In this document: piece after piece, positions 36,154-48,618 of the stretch | Numbering within the stretch: position 1 is the stretch's first letter | How the letters are laid out: each line of letters starts with the position of its first letter | Origin: Antennarius striatus | Lineage: Eukaryota > Chordata > Actinopteri > Lophiiformes > Antennariidae | Length of the DNA stretch: 64,000 bases | NCBI RefSeq assembly: GCF_040054535.1 | Contig: NC_090783.1 | Span: 871,001 to 935,000 of the forward strand | Reading direction: 5' to 3' | Position numbers and translations under genes: made by a program | Notes under the pieces: model-generated | What the model was told of the DNA's origin: nothing | Databases searched by the model: none | Seen by the model: only the letters and a program-made list of their open reading frames with translations

Positions 36154-37805
36154 CTAGCAGGAGAGGTTCATGGAGCAGATGAACGGGTGTGAATCGGTGC
36201 AGCGGGCGGTGACCCATCCGAGAACACCTGAACCAAAGACCAACGTCAGTCGGAGACGGACTCAAGACGAAGGTGCAAGAGAAAGCCAAAGACCTTCACC
36301 TCCATCTGGTTTCTTACCTTCACTCAACAAGTACAGACAGCCGTAATAGCCATTCATTTCGTTAATGTGCCAGTTGTTGTAGGTGAATGGCGTCCCATCA
36401 TCCCACCTCCAGTAGCCCTGTGGGGGGGGGTGAATAATCAACACACAGTCAGGGTTTGTTCCAACGGAGCAGACGTGTCTGAATCTAATCCCTGACCTGG
36501 AAATTGTATCCACCGATCCAGGCTGTTCTCAGACCAGCATCCCAGGCCAACTGCTTCAGGAAGTGGTACTGCTGAATGCTGTACGCCGGCGCCAGGCTGG
36601 AGCCGAAGCTCTCACACTGGAACTGAGAAGGACACACAAGCAGAGCTTCAGACCTCAGACAGAAGCTGGAGGAGAACCAACTGCCTTCAAGTGACGTCAT
36701 CACTGTAGGAATTACACATGAGATCGGCAGCAACGTATATACGAATGTTTTACCTCTGCATTGATTCTGTTTTGAGTAATATTGACCACTAGGTAGCAAC
36801 GGTTCTCGTATGGCTGCCATCCTTCAGGACATTGTGAAGCTGATCTCTCTGTGAACCACATGAAGGGTTCATCTCTGGTTTTTGACCTCTGTCTTCAATC
36901 TGATCTCTGGTTTCTGGATGAACTCACGTAGCGTCTGGACATTCAGCGGTTCCTCCGGTGCAGCTCCTGCAAGAACGTCAGAACATGAAGCTGTGAATGT
37001 GTCCAGCGTTCAGGAGCGGGGTCGTGATCCCTGAGGAGGAACCAGGACAGCCTGGACCTCTCGTGGTCTCCTGCTGGTCTGGTCTCGGGGACAGACACTA
37101 ACCTGGGACTGAAAGCTCAGCTCTGGCCTCTGTGACGTCTGCTGTCGCCTCAACTAGGGGGAGAAACCAGCGCTGCTGTCAGAGCCCACACTCCCTCTAG
37201 TCTCCATCTGATCAGATCTATTGATTCGTTCTGGTGATCGTGAAGGTGAAATGTACGACAGACAGTGGAGATGACGATAGACTGACCTGGGACCGGAACA
37301 GCTCCACCTTCTGGAACGCCTTCCACTGGAACAACTGGGAGGACAAACATCAGGTCGTCAAGCAGGAGTCGGAGTGGATGTGGGTTCTTCACTCAGACAA
37401 CGATCAGACTTCTTGAACTCAGAGATGATTGACAGACGTGATGAAGACAGGAAGCAGAACACATTCAGCCTGAAAACCAACCCTGAACACATCACAAAGC
37501 CGCTCCGGGCCGGAACCGGACCTCCTCCAGAACCCTGTTTCTAGACACCTGAATACAAATACCAGCTCTGACCAGAGGTGGCGCTCTGACCTCCACTGGA
37601 CTGCAGTTTAAAGACGTTCCTCCTCACATGTTTCTGGAGTTACACCTTTAAATATTCAGTCAACCGTCACCAGGACGACTGAACCTGTGGAGACGACTGA
37701 TGATGTCACAGTGATGTCATCAACGGAGGCTTTACCTGCTGCAGCGCCGACAGAGAGGAAGACACCGAGAAGACAGACGAGCAGCTGGGTCTTCATGAGG
37801 AACAT
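36154..37805 (-). CDS. Secreted C-type lectin B (paralogue of A, convergent)
   Basis: Minus-strand exons 37805-37736, 37138-37103, 36966-36928, 36848-36754, 36622-36497, 36417-36318 and 36227-36154; 540 nt, 179 residues. Exon layout and phases equal those of lectin A. The signal-peptide exon is identical to that of A, but the mature protein is strongly diverged: linker VTEARAELSVPG and PEEPLNVQ, then CPEGWQPYENRCYLVV, AWIGGYNFQ, WRWDDGTPFTYNNW and HPFICSMNLSC. A sequon (NIT) sits in the first lectin loop. The usual WND/EPN calcium motifs are missing, as in A. A and B face each other tail to tail, about 2.2 kb apart. Function not known; secreted defence or binding lectin is an inference. Confidence 0.87.
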
Positions 37806-38055
37806 GATGAAGGTCTGCAGGACAAAGACCCATCAGAACGTTGAGCAAACGAGTGAGAAGATGATTAGATGTCAGCGTTTGGTTCTGTCCACAGATATTT
37901 AAAGCTCTACAATCCAAACGGTGAGCTGACGACTATCAAACGTTCCTTCATCCATCGGTCAAACACCTGCAGGTCAAGCGGCTGGACCAGACCAACCAGA
38001 GACACAAGGAAAGGACGAGCGCCTTCAGAGAGGACAGACAGGTTCAGGTCTTACC

Positions 38056-38112
38056 TGGTTGAACTCAGCGTCTGCTGTGACCAACATGGAAGCTGGCTGT
38101 GCTCTTTATATA
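38056..38112 (-). promoter_or_regulatory. Lectin B core promoter and noncoding exon
   Basis: Mirror image of the lectin A promoter: TATATAAAGA on the minus strand (38112-38103) and the same leader and donor, with no difference seen from the A copy. Confidence 0.7.
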
Positions 38113-38699
38113 CTGCCTCACCTCAAGACGCCGACGCCATCCCAGAGCGAGATAAGACGCCATCAGAAGGTGTCCGAGGTCAGGGTCCAGAGCAGAACCC
38201 GTGTTACACAATCCAGACTGCCGAGAAACAATCCATCACTTCACTCAGAGCTGCTGCTGGAACCACTGACTGGAAACTGAACCCTGACGACGACGGCTGA
38301 TGACCCGCCCTCCTTTATTATCCTTACACATCTTTTTATGATGTTTTCAATCCTTACAGTAAGAAGAACACATAAAGAACCCACACAAGATTTGTCTTAC
38401 ATGAGTCTGATGGATGTTTATGACGCACCTGGAAGAAGGAGGAAGGAGGAGAAGGTGGGCCTGATTAGAAAACTATAAAGACTATCAAGGTAACGCTGCA
38501 GGGCGACGTCTCTCAGTCACAGATGTTTTTATTCATTTGATGTCCTGAAAAGACCCTGAAAGAATCTGTCAGCTCAGGCAGAGTTGGTAGAGTTTGCTTT
38601 AACTCTGAGCAAACAGGATCATGTCATCAGCGTATAAAGATATTCAGAGCTCAGGCCATGTTCCACCTATACAAACCGTTAAAGTATTAAACAAGTCTG

Positions 38700-38781
38700 A
38701 ATAGAATAGAATAGAATAGAATAGAATAGAATAGAATAGAATAGAATAGAATAGAATAGAATAGAATAGAATAGAATAGAA
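38700..38781. repeat. (ATAGA)n pentanucleotide array
   Basis: About 16 perfect ATAGA units exactly at the outer edge of the near-identical tract of the right arm. Confidence 0.95.
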
Positions 38782-39330
38782 AGCCTTTATTGTCACTATA
38801 CATAGTACAATGAGATTTTGGGCAACTCCTTGCAGTGCAATAATTTAACAAAGTAGAAAACGAGTAAAAAGAATAATATACAAGTACAAGTATATACAAT
38901 AGTTACGCTATATATATAAAATATGTAGATTTAAAATAATTTTAAATCAGCATATCAAACAAAATCACTGCCAAACCAAGATCTGATGTCTCTTCAGCCT
39001 TTGAACATCATTCAGGATAAACTCATCCCTAATTTACAATCAGAGCACTGAACCTTTCCTACATGCTATAAAGGTTAACATTAATGTCCAGCTTTGAGAT
39101 ACGTTTTATAACGTTCTGTTTGTTCACAGGCTCCTTCAATGTGATTTATTGCTGCTGTAAATAACCAGTTATCAGTATCAGTGGTGTTCATGACGGACCA
39201 TCAGAACCTCTGATCAGTAATAAGCTTTACTGAACTCGTCCAATCAGAAATGGCTTCCTGGGAGTTAATAATCTGCACTCATAAAACTTTACTGTAAAAT
39301 AAACTATATTCATAGTGTTCACAATCATGC

Positions 39331-39997
39331 AACATCAAGACTCAGAAGTTTTGTCCAGTGATTCTGTAATGATTGTGTATTAATACATCAATCACATGTT
39401 TTAAAAACCTTCTTCTCTGGTTCAATATCAGATGATTCAAACATGCTATAAAAAAAACTCTTATTTTTTTATTTTATTTTATGTTCTTTTCTTTTTTGCT
39501 TCTTCAGGTTCTTGTTATTTCTGACGTGTACAAAGTGACTCGTCCCAACCTGCAGTACTATCCAAATCCTGGCAGGGGGCGCTGCCAGCCCTGCCAATAT
39601 CTGATGAGTCCAACTTGCTATAAAATACTCTTATTTTGTCATTTCCTTTCTAAGTCGTAAAGGTTTTTCAGAGTTCATTTTTCCTTCAATGCATCCCAAA
39701 GTAGTAACAGAATAAAACGAAACGATGCACTCAGTGTCACTTGGTTGTTCTCCAACTTTTGCATCTTTTTCAGAGGCATGGTGAAAATCAATAAATCAAT
39801 TAATCAATCAACCTTTATTTGTATAGCACTTAATTACATCAGCAGACATTTCAAGGTGCTTTAACAGACAGAAAAACCCAACTGGACGCTCAGGATTGTG
39901 CGCAATTTCCAGGTTCGAAATTTCAGCGCAGAAATGTAAAAATTGTGAATGTGAATGGAAATGGGTTTAAAGCTTGAGAGGGACCTATCAACAGTTT
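39331..39997. other. Spacer between inverted duplications 1 and 2
   Basis: No gene recognised. A short stretch near 39640-39720 (GCATCCCAAAGTAGTAACAG) resembles SERCA-intron sequence near 7390-7430 and may be part of a dispersed repeat. Confidence 0.4.
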
Positions 39998-40263
39998 CCT
40001 CCAGATCCCTCAGGTTTACTGCTTACCAGCATCTTCATCAACCCTGACTGGACCGCCTCGTGTCCACGTCCGGCTGTTCAACATGAGTCACCAGAATAAA
40101 GTCACGTTCTGCAGGAAGCAGTCAGACGCTGAGGAGAACGCGTCCAAAGCGTTTACGGGACAGATTCATGTCGTATCTGGACGTTAATGATTCATTCAAA
40201 CCAGGAACTCATCTCCTCACTGACAGTTTACAAGAGACGTTTCTGGCAAAGCAAGACTAAGAC

Positions 40264-41016
40264 ATGAACTCCTTCGATGATAATCCTCCTGGACATGGAT
40301 GCTTGAACAACAAAGTTCAGCAGCTTTGGGTGGACCTTGCTACGGCCGATCACCTTAGATATGCCAGTCCAAGGAAAGCTCCTCTTCTTGCTATATGTGT
40401 CACAGAATTTATGATTCTTGGAGTCTCACCAGACCCTTTGCTGTCTCTACTGTTAGTCCCAGTGGTTAAAGACAAGGCTGGTAGAAAAGACAGCCTTGAT
40501 AACCAGCGGCTAGCCGGTACCGGCCCATTGCGTTAGCCAGCGTACTGTGAAAGACTCCTGATGGAAAGCGTTAACTAACGCCTCAGACGGCTGTAAGCCA
40601 GACACGACACCGATCTACACTCCATGTATTTATGCATAAAGGAAGCTGTGGACAAACACAGAGGTCAAAAGTCATCCATATGTTTCATTGATGCCTCTAA
40701 AGCATTTGATCTGATCACCACGTGAACATATTTTCGTAAATTGAGTACGAGAGGAGCGCCGAAGCTCATATTAAGGATCCTGGGTTACGAGTATGATGAT
40801 GCAAGAAATGTGACCCACCAGTGTCCCGGCTCCGATTGGGGGCAGCGACGTTGGGAGACAAGGGGGTTGTTTGTCCCCAGCTCTGTCCAACTGATATACG
40901 AACAGGGGACAGAACGTCCAGACTTCCACTTGTGTGTTAATGATGGTGTGTGTCATGATTTCATGTACAAATTTATTTGTCTGCGAAATGAGTCTGAGAA
41001 CGAGATTATTCTTTAA
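40264..41016 (+). mobile_element. LINE reverse-transcriptase relic in the left arm
   Basis: Broken frames give SLDNQRLAGTGPLR (compare the LDNYRPI motif), then QRSKVIHMFH, and LSTRGAPKLILRILGYEYDD, characteristic of the finger/palm region of a non-LTR reverse transcriptase. Many stops and frame changes. It lies 0.5-1.2 kb upstream of lectin C and was duplicated with the arm. Confidence 0.65.
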
Positions 41017-41460
41017 TTCTCCGGACCTTGAGTCCGTAAAAACATTTATCAGTTATTGGTTAACAGACGAAATCCTAAAATCACATTTATGAGATTTCAT
41101 CTGGATATTTCTCTTTTTCACCTGCGTGTGTCTGATTGTGTACTTCAGGTTTTCTAGGAGGAAAACATCGAACTTTTGCTGAAGAAGCTTCAAAAATCCT
41201 GAAAATTCTCACACTGAGGACAAAACCAAAGAAAATTTCCCGACAACTTGATGTCTGTTTGTTTTCATTGTTGCGTCATCGGTTGGGATTTGAACCAACA
41301 ACCTGATCTGGGAGCAACAAGGAAACGGTTTTGGGAAAATAGTCCATGAACTGATCTGAGGTCAGGGTTCAGTCTTTATGAGCATCAAACCATCTTCCTC
41401 CACAAAGTGCTGAGTCACACAAACGCCCCGCCTCTCCCAGGTGGGCGTGGCTCAGGTGTG

Positions 41461-41553
41461 TATATAAAGAGCGTGCAGCCTCCCGTCGTCACGACATCAC
41501 TGATACCTGAGCATCATCACCTGACGGGTCCGAGCAATCTGCTGATCATCGCC
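41461..41553 (+). promoter_or_regulatory. Lectin C core promoter
   Basis: TATATAAAGA at 41461-41470. The leader then runs directly into the ATG exon, with no separate noncoding exon apparent. A GGTGGGCGTGGCTCAGGTGT element lies just upstream. Confidence 0.7.
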
Positions 41554-43005
<1,452 letters not shown>

Positions 43006-43295
43006 GCTGCGGCGCCTGGAGCCTCGGCTCGGATCGGCCCGTTCCTCCTGCGTGAAGACCAGCCGTCACCTTTGTTGTGTGTGCCTGAATCCCAGTCTGA
43101 CATGTGGTGTCCTGGAAGCAGTGATGTGTGACGCGTTGGTGTGACGGTCGCCTCTGAGATCAAACGTCAGAACAGAACGACGAGTGACGACACCGAAAAA
43201 TCACCTTCATCCTTTGATTCTGTTGATTTCTTGTCATTGATGTTCCACTCTGTCTGTCTGAAGAGTGATGTACAAATAAAGTTTGATTGACTGAT

Positions 43296-44687
43296 CTTTT
43301 AAACGAGATTTTGTGTCACATAGTCTTGGTCCTAGTATCTAATCTAGAAAACTGTTTTCTCCTCATTACATCTTGGTAATAAAATATCCTTAAATCACTT
43401 TTGGTTCTGTTTGGTTTGTGATGGCGGGCAGCAGGATGAACCCAGCAGGAGGTCCTGACATCAAACTTTGTGATAAGATAGGAGATAAGAGATGAGATCT
43501 TTTGTTTATTGATCCCGAAGACTGGCAAAAAAAGCCCCTTATTGCCACAAGTATGACGGGTAAAGCAGATCTGTGTTGAGGTTATGTCTGAAGTCCAGGA
43601 GACAAGCAGGAACACGTCTGTCCTCGCTGAAAACCCGAAGAGAAGACATTATTAATAGCCATCCCATCACTTCCTGTTCTTCTACATTATCCTCTAACAG
43701 ACGTTAGAACCTACACTCGCAGGTTTCTCCACCTCTGAATCCATCAACCAGGAGGTGAAGAGCGTCTCTGCTCACTTCTGACGGCGTCCAGCGATCAGAT
43801 CAGATCAGCAGCCAGAGGGATGGAGACGATCGATTATATCAATGAACCACAGCCTGAGCAGGAACCCAGAAGAATAGACAGAAGACTGCTTCAGAAGGGT
43901 CAGAACTCCATGTGATGAACTCTAACGACACACGAGCTGATAGAGAGACTCTAGAGTTCTCAGGCCGTTTGTCAGATTTTGAATTTGTGTGTTTTATAAC
44001 TGTAGAATATGAGTTAGCATGCTAACATCAGAATGCTAACACCTCTGACTCTGTGCTGCTTCCACAGAGAAGATGTTGGACTTCATCTTCATCAGCTTCG
44101 GCCTGTTGTGCATCATCCAAGCTGTTCTCAACGTTTCTCTACGTCTCTCTCGTGAGTTCAGTCGACGCTTTGTGTAACTGTCAGCTTGACCAAACAGAAC
44201 ACACAACATCCGTGTTACACACATGTTTATTTGCATCACGTGTTTCACAATATCCTACAGAAACACGACGAAAATCAGATTTTTATATTTATATAATTTA
44301 TTTGACTTTGGTCCAGTGGGTAGCGCTGTCGCTGCACAGCAAGGCGGTTCCGGGTTTCGTCTGATTGGTGGTTGATGGAACCTGATGAATAAATGATGTA
44401 AAACAACGAGAAGACAAACTCCTGTCCTGTTTGTTCGTGGTCAGTGTTTTCTATCAGAGCTCCGCCTACTTCCTGGTGGGCTCCTTAACTTCCTCCTGCC
44501 AGACGTCAACATGAGGAGGTTCTGATGAACGTTCCAGTCTGGGTTGATGAAGATGATGATAACCAGTAAACTGTAGAGATCTGTTGGTGGGGGGTTTCAC
44601 ACCTGCTGACCAACGAGTAGATCTTCCTGGTGGTTCCTCGACTCTCTATGTACGCAGATGACTCCACACAACGACTTCATAAGTCAA
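43296..44687. repeat. Palindrome 2 spacer = truncated direct copy of the lectin E module
   Basis: About 43309-44512 is a direct-orientation copy of 48367-49410 joined to 52710-52839 and 54109-54135. The lectin E part from exon 3 to exon 6 is missing at about 44290-44360. The region 44535-44600 also resembles 47885-47940. Confidence 0.8.
43820..44151 (+). pseudogene. Truncated copy of lectin E (exons 1-2 only)
   Basis: Exon 1 at 43820-43898 (METIDYINEPQPEQEPRR) and exon 2 at 44068-44151 (MLDFIFISFGLLCIIQAVLN, the membrane segment) are nearly identical to lectin E and keep their splice sites. The stalk and lectin-domain exons are absent. The sequence jumps from just after the exon 2 downstream intron to the lectin E 3' UTR (AATAAA at 44388-44393). 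A transcript could encode a short membrane peptide, but no lectin. Confidence 0.85.
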
Positions 44688-44977
44688 ATCAGTCAATCAA
44701 ACTTTATTTGTACATCACTCTTCAGACAGACAGAGTGGAACATCAATGACAAGAAATCAACAGAATCAAAGGATGAAGGTGATTTTTCGGTGTCGTCACT
44801 CGTCGTTCTGTGCTGACGTTTGATCTCAGAGGCGACCGTCACACCAACGCGTCACACATCACTGCTTCCAGGACACCACATGTCAGACTGGGATTCAGGC
44901 ACACACAACAAAGGTGACGGCTGGTCTTCACGCAGGAGGAACGGGCCGATCCGAGCCGAGGCTCCAGGCGCCGCAGC

Positions 44978-46221
44978 TTAACAGGCCAACAGGTTCTTGG
45001 AGCAGATGAAGGGGCGACTGTAGCTACACCCGGTGTTGCCCCACCCGTCTGAGATTGGATTCAGAGAGAGAGGAAACGTCAGCTCTGGTGTTGGATGTGA
45101 GGCCAAAGCGAACCTTGATGGCAGCCTGGTTCTGGTCTGGACCCTGACCGTTGCCGGTCGGGTCCACCAGGAGGACTTACAGTTGGAGCGCAGGTAGAGG
45201 CAGGGGTAGCTGCTGACGGGGGTAATGGAGGCGTACCAGTTGGTGTAGTAGAACCCTTCACGGTCGATCCACATCCAGTTACCCTGATGGACAAAGAGCA
45301 CAGGTGAGGAACACGAGTCCTGAGGACCGGCTCCTGGGCTGGACTCGGACCCCTGGTGGTCCTTCCTCATGAATGCAGACCTGCAGGTTGAAGCCGCCCA
45401 GCCAGGCGATGCTCTGCCCTCCACTCCGCGTGATGTCCTGGAGGAGGCGGTACTCTGAGGGGTTGGTGGCGGAGGCCAGGTGGGCTCCCATGGTGTTGCA
45501 GTGCTCCTGTTGGACAGAGGAGGCGCAGAGGAGTCAGAGGAGTCCTCTCAAGGCCTCGTCTGCTTCCTCTGGACTCTCTGGGGAGCGTGGAGCTCGCAGT
45601 GACAACCCAGAAGTGTTAGCGTAGCGTACCTCAGCGCTGTACCAGGTCATGGCTGAACTGACGAACAGGAAGCAGCGAGAGCCGTGGTCCAGCCAGCCGG
45701 TTGGACAGCGGTTAGAACGAGCTGCAGGGAGACGGAGAGAGACAACAGCCGCTTTAACTCCCCCCAGGAAACCTCTGCTGGTCTCTGACCTCACATTCCA
45801 CGGCCGCCTGCAGCCAATCAGCTGCTCTGATGACACGTCCTCTAGTTACCCTCGTCAGAAACAGGAGCAGCGTCTTCTGGCACCAACGCTCCACCTTCGG
45901 CCACCGTCCTGTCCTCCACCACTGAAAGACCAGCAGCTCCATCAGACCTCATGTCGCCACCTCATGCTAACGTTTGCTAATTAGCATTCCTGCTACAGCT
46001 AAGTCTAACGTCAGCGATGGCTTCCCTGCTCCCCGACAACGGAATTGAGCTACATTAATGTTAGCATCATGTTAGCATCATGTCTCATTGCTATGGTTAC
46101 ACCTTCATTCTAAGGGTTCAAAGGTCGTTTTATAAGCAGATAATGTGAAAGGAAACCGACCTGGAGGCTCTTGTTCAGCTGGAGCTGCAGAGAGAAACAC
46201 AACGACCACACTGTGTTAGAG

Positions 46222-46308
<87 letters not shown>

Positions 46309-46382
46309 CAGGCTGACGGAGTGTGAGTCTGACCTGCAAACGCAGCACAGAGGAGGATGGAGAGGACCAGGACCGTCGTCAT
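44978..46382 (-). CDS. Secreted C-type lectin D (near-identical twin of C)
   Basis: Minus-strand exons 46382-46334, 46184-46161, 45921-45850, 45721-45630, 45506-45381, 45283-45181 and 45048-44978; 178 residues. The protein equals lectin C except for one residue seen at the start of the lectin domain (SNRCPTGW here, SNLCPTGW in C). Signal peptide, acidic propiece, splice sites and poly(A) signal (minus-strand AATAAA at 44708-44703) are all kept, so both copies look functional. C and D point toward each other (tail to tail) across the 1.4-kb spacer. Confidence 0.9.
46225..46307. repeat. (GT)n in lectin D intron 1
   Basis: Counterpart of the CA tract in lectin C, shorter by about 50 bp. Confidence 0.95.
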
Positions 46383-46465
46383 GGCGATGATCAGCAGATT
46401 GCTCGGACCCGTCAGGTGATGATGCTCAGGTATCAGTGATGTCGTGACGACGGGAGGCTGCACGC

Positions 46466-46475
46466 TCTTTATATA
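46466..46475 (-). promoter_or_regulatory. Lectin D TATA box
   Basis: TATATAAAGA on the minus strand, mirror of 41461-41470. Confidence 0.7.
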
Positions 46476-46919
46476 CACACCTGAGCCACGCCCACCTGGG
46501 AGAGGCGGGGCGTTTGTGTGACTCAGCACTTTGTGGAGGAAGATGGTTTGATGCTCATAAAGACTGAACCCTGACCTCAGATCAGTTCATGGACTATTTT
46601 CCCAAAACCGTTTCCTTGTTGCTCCCAGATCAGGTTGTTGGTTCAAATCCCAACCGATGACGCAACAATGAAAACAAACAGACATCAAGTTGTCGGGAAA
46701 TTTTCTTTGGTTTTGTCCTCAGTGTGAGAATTTTCAGGATTTTTGAAGCTTCTTCAGCAAAAGTTCGATGTTTTCCTCCTAGAAAACCTGAAGTACACAA
46801 TCAGACACACGCAGGTGAAAAAGAGAAATATCCAGATGAAATCTCATAAATGTGATTTTAGGATTTCGTCTGTTAACCAATAACTGATAAATGTTTTTAC
46901 GGACTCAAGGTCCGGAGAA

Positions 46920-47640
46920 TTAAAGAATAATCTCGTTCTCAGACTCATTTCGCAGACAAATAAATTTGTACATGAAATCATGACACACACCATCATTAAC
47001 ACACAAGTGGAAGTCTGGACGTTCTGTCCCCTGTTCGTATATCAGTTGGACAGAGCTGGGGACAAACAACCCCCTTGTCTCCCAACGTCGCTGCCCCCAA
47101 TCGGAGCCGGGACACTGGTGGGTCACATTTCTTGCATCATCATACTCGTAACCCAGGATCCTTAATATGAGCTTCGGCGCTCCTCTCGTACTCAATTTAC
47201 GAAAATATGTTCACGTGGTGATCAGATCAAATGCTTTAGAGGCATCAATGAAACATATGGATGACTTTTGACCTCTGTGTTTGTCCACAGCTTCCTTTAT
47301 GCATAAATACATGGAGTGTAGATCGGTGTCGTGTCTGGCTTACAGCCGTCTGAGGCGTTAGTTAACGCTTTCCATCAGGAGTCTTTCACAGTACGCTGGC
47401 TAACGCAATGGGCCGGTACCGGCTAGCCGCTGGTTATCAAGGCTGTCTTTTCTACCAGCCTTGTCTTTAACCACAGGGACTAACAGTAGAGACAGCAAAG
47501 GGTCTGGTGAGACTCCAAGAATCATAAATTCTGTGACACATATAGCAAGAAGAGGAGCTTTCCTTGGACTGGCATATCTAAGGTGATCGGCCGTAGCAAG
47601 GTCCACCCAAAGCTGCTGAACTTTGTTGTTCAAGCATCCA
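46920..47640 (-). mobile_element. LINE reverse-transcriptase relic in the right arm
   Basis: Mirror copy of 40264-41016, with the same broken frames (LSTRGAPKLILRILGYEYDD). It shows that the LINE fragment was in place before the inverted duplication or was copied by conversion. Confidence 0.65.
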
Positions 47641-47939
47641 TGTCCAGGAGGATTATCATCGAAGGAGTTCCAGTCTTAGTCTTGCTTTGCCAGAAACGTC
47701 TCTTGTAAACTGTCAGTGAGGAGATGAGTTCCTGGTTTGAATGAATCATTAACGTCCAGATACGACATGAATCTGTCCCGTAAACGCTTTGGACGCGTTC
47801 TCCTCAGCGTCTGACTGCTTCCTGCAGAACGTGACTTTATTCTGGTGACTCATGTTGAACAGCCGGACGTGGACACGAGGCGGTCCAGTCAGGGTTGATG
47901 AAGATGCTGGTAAGCAGTAAACCTGAGGGATCTGGAGGA

Positions 47940-48618
47940 CTCTCTCTTGATGGGAGGTCCATAAAGGGTTAAAGTCCTGCTTCCTTCTTCCTGTTGTTTC
48001 TGTCGTCTTCCAGTCAAACCATCGGACAAGACTTTGACCTGGGCTTAGGTCCAGGATGTGATCAGAACCAGGAACCATGAGGAAACATCTTCTGAACGCC
48101 TTCAATGTGAACATTGTTAGCATTCACAGCACAACTAGCATGCTAATGCTAATAGCTTCAGATACAATTCTCCATTGGACTTGTGTTCTGCAATATCAAC
48201 TTTTACCTTTTTACAATCAGGTCCTTTTGAAACTCCCCAAAAGAACGACTTAACAAATTAACCCAGGTGATGCAAAGTCCAGTGAATTGATTTAAACAGC
48301 TTTGGAGAACCATGGCCTGGATAACTGAGAACCTACACAGACAAAGTTTGGTCAATTGATTTTCATTTAAGCAAGATTTCATGTCACATTTTCTTGTTCC
48401 TAGAATGTAATCTACTGGATCTCAGGATTACAATTCAGAAAAGTTTTCTCGTAATAGTCGTCCTCATACTTCCTGTTCTTCTTCCTGTTCTTCTAACAGA
48501 CGTTAGAACCTACACTCGCAGGTTTCTCCACCTCTGAATCAGTCGACCAGGAGGTGAAGAGCGTCTCTGCTCACTTCTGACGGCGTCCAGCGATCAGATC
48601 AGATCAGCAGCCAGAGGG
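47940..48618. other. Upstream region of lectin E
   Basis: No gene recognised. From about 48367 on it is duplicated at 43309 onward. The lectin E promoter should lie here; no clear TATA decamer like that of lectins A-D was seen close to the ATG. Confidence 0.4.

Larger units (their letters stand above)
35990..39330. repeat. Inverted duplication 1, right arm (contains lectin B)
   Basis: Reverse-complement counterpart of 30860-34085. It differs from the left arm by an ATAGA array (38700-38781) and adjoining unique sequence up to about 38930. Confidence 0.85.
44688..47939. repeat. Inverted duplication 2, right arm (contains lectin D)
   Basis: Reverse complement of 39998-43295. In the lectin gene part I count only a handful of single-base differences besides the dinucleotide tract. 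Confidence 0.93.

Noticed and set aside
44053-44364. 103-residue plus-strand frame over the truncated lectin E copy (and 49165-49425)
   Set aside because: It is a shifted frame of the membrane exon; the true frame gives MLDFIFISFGLLCIIQ.
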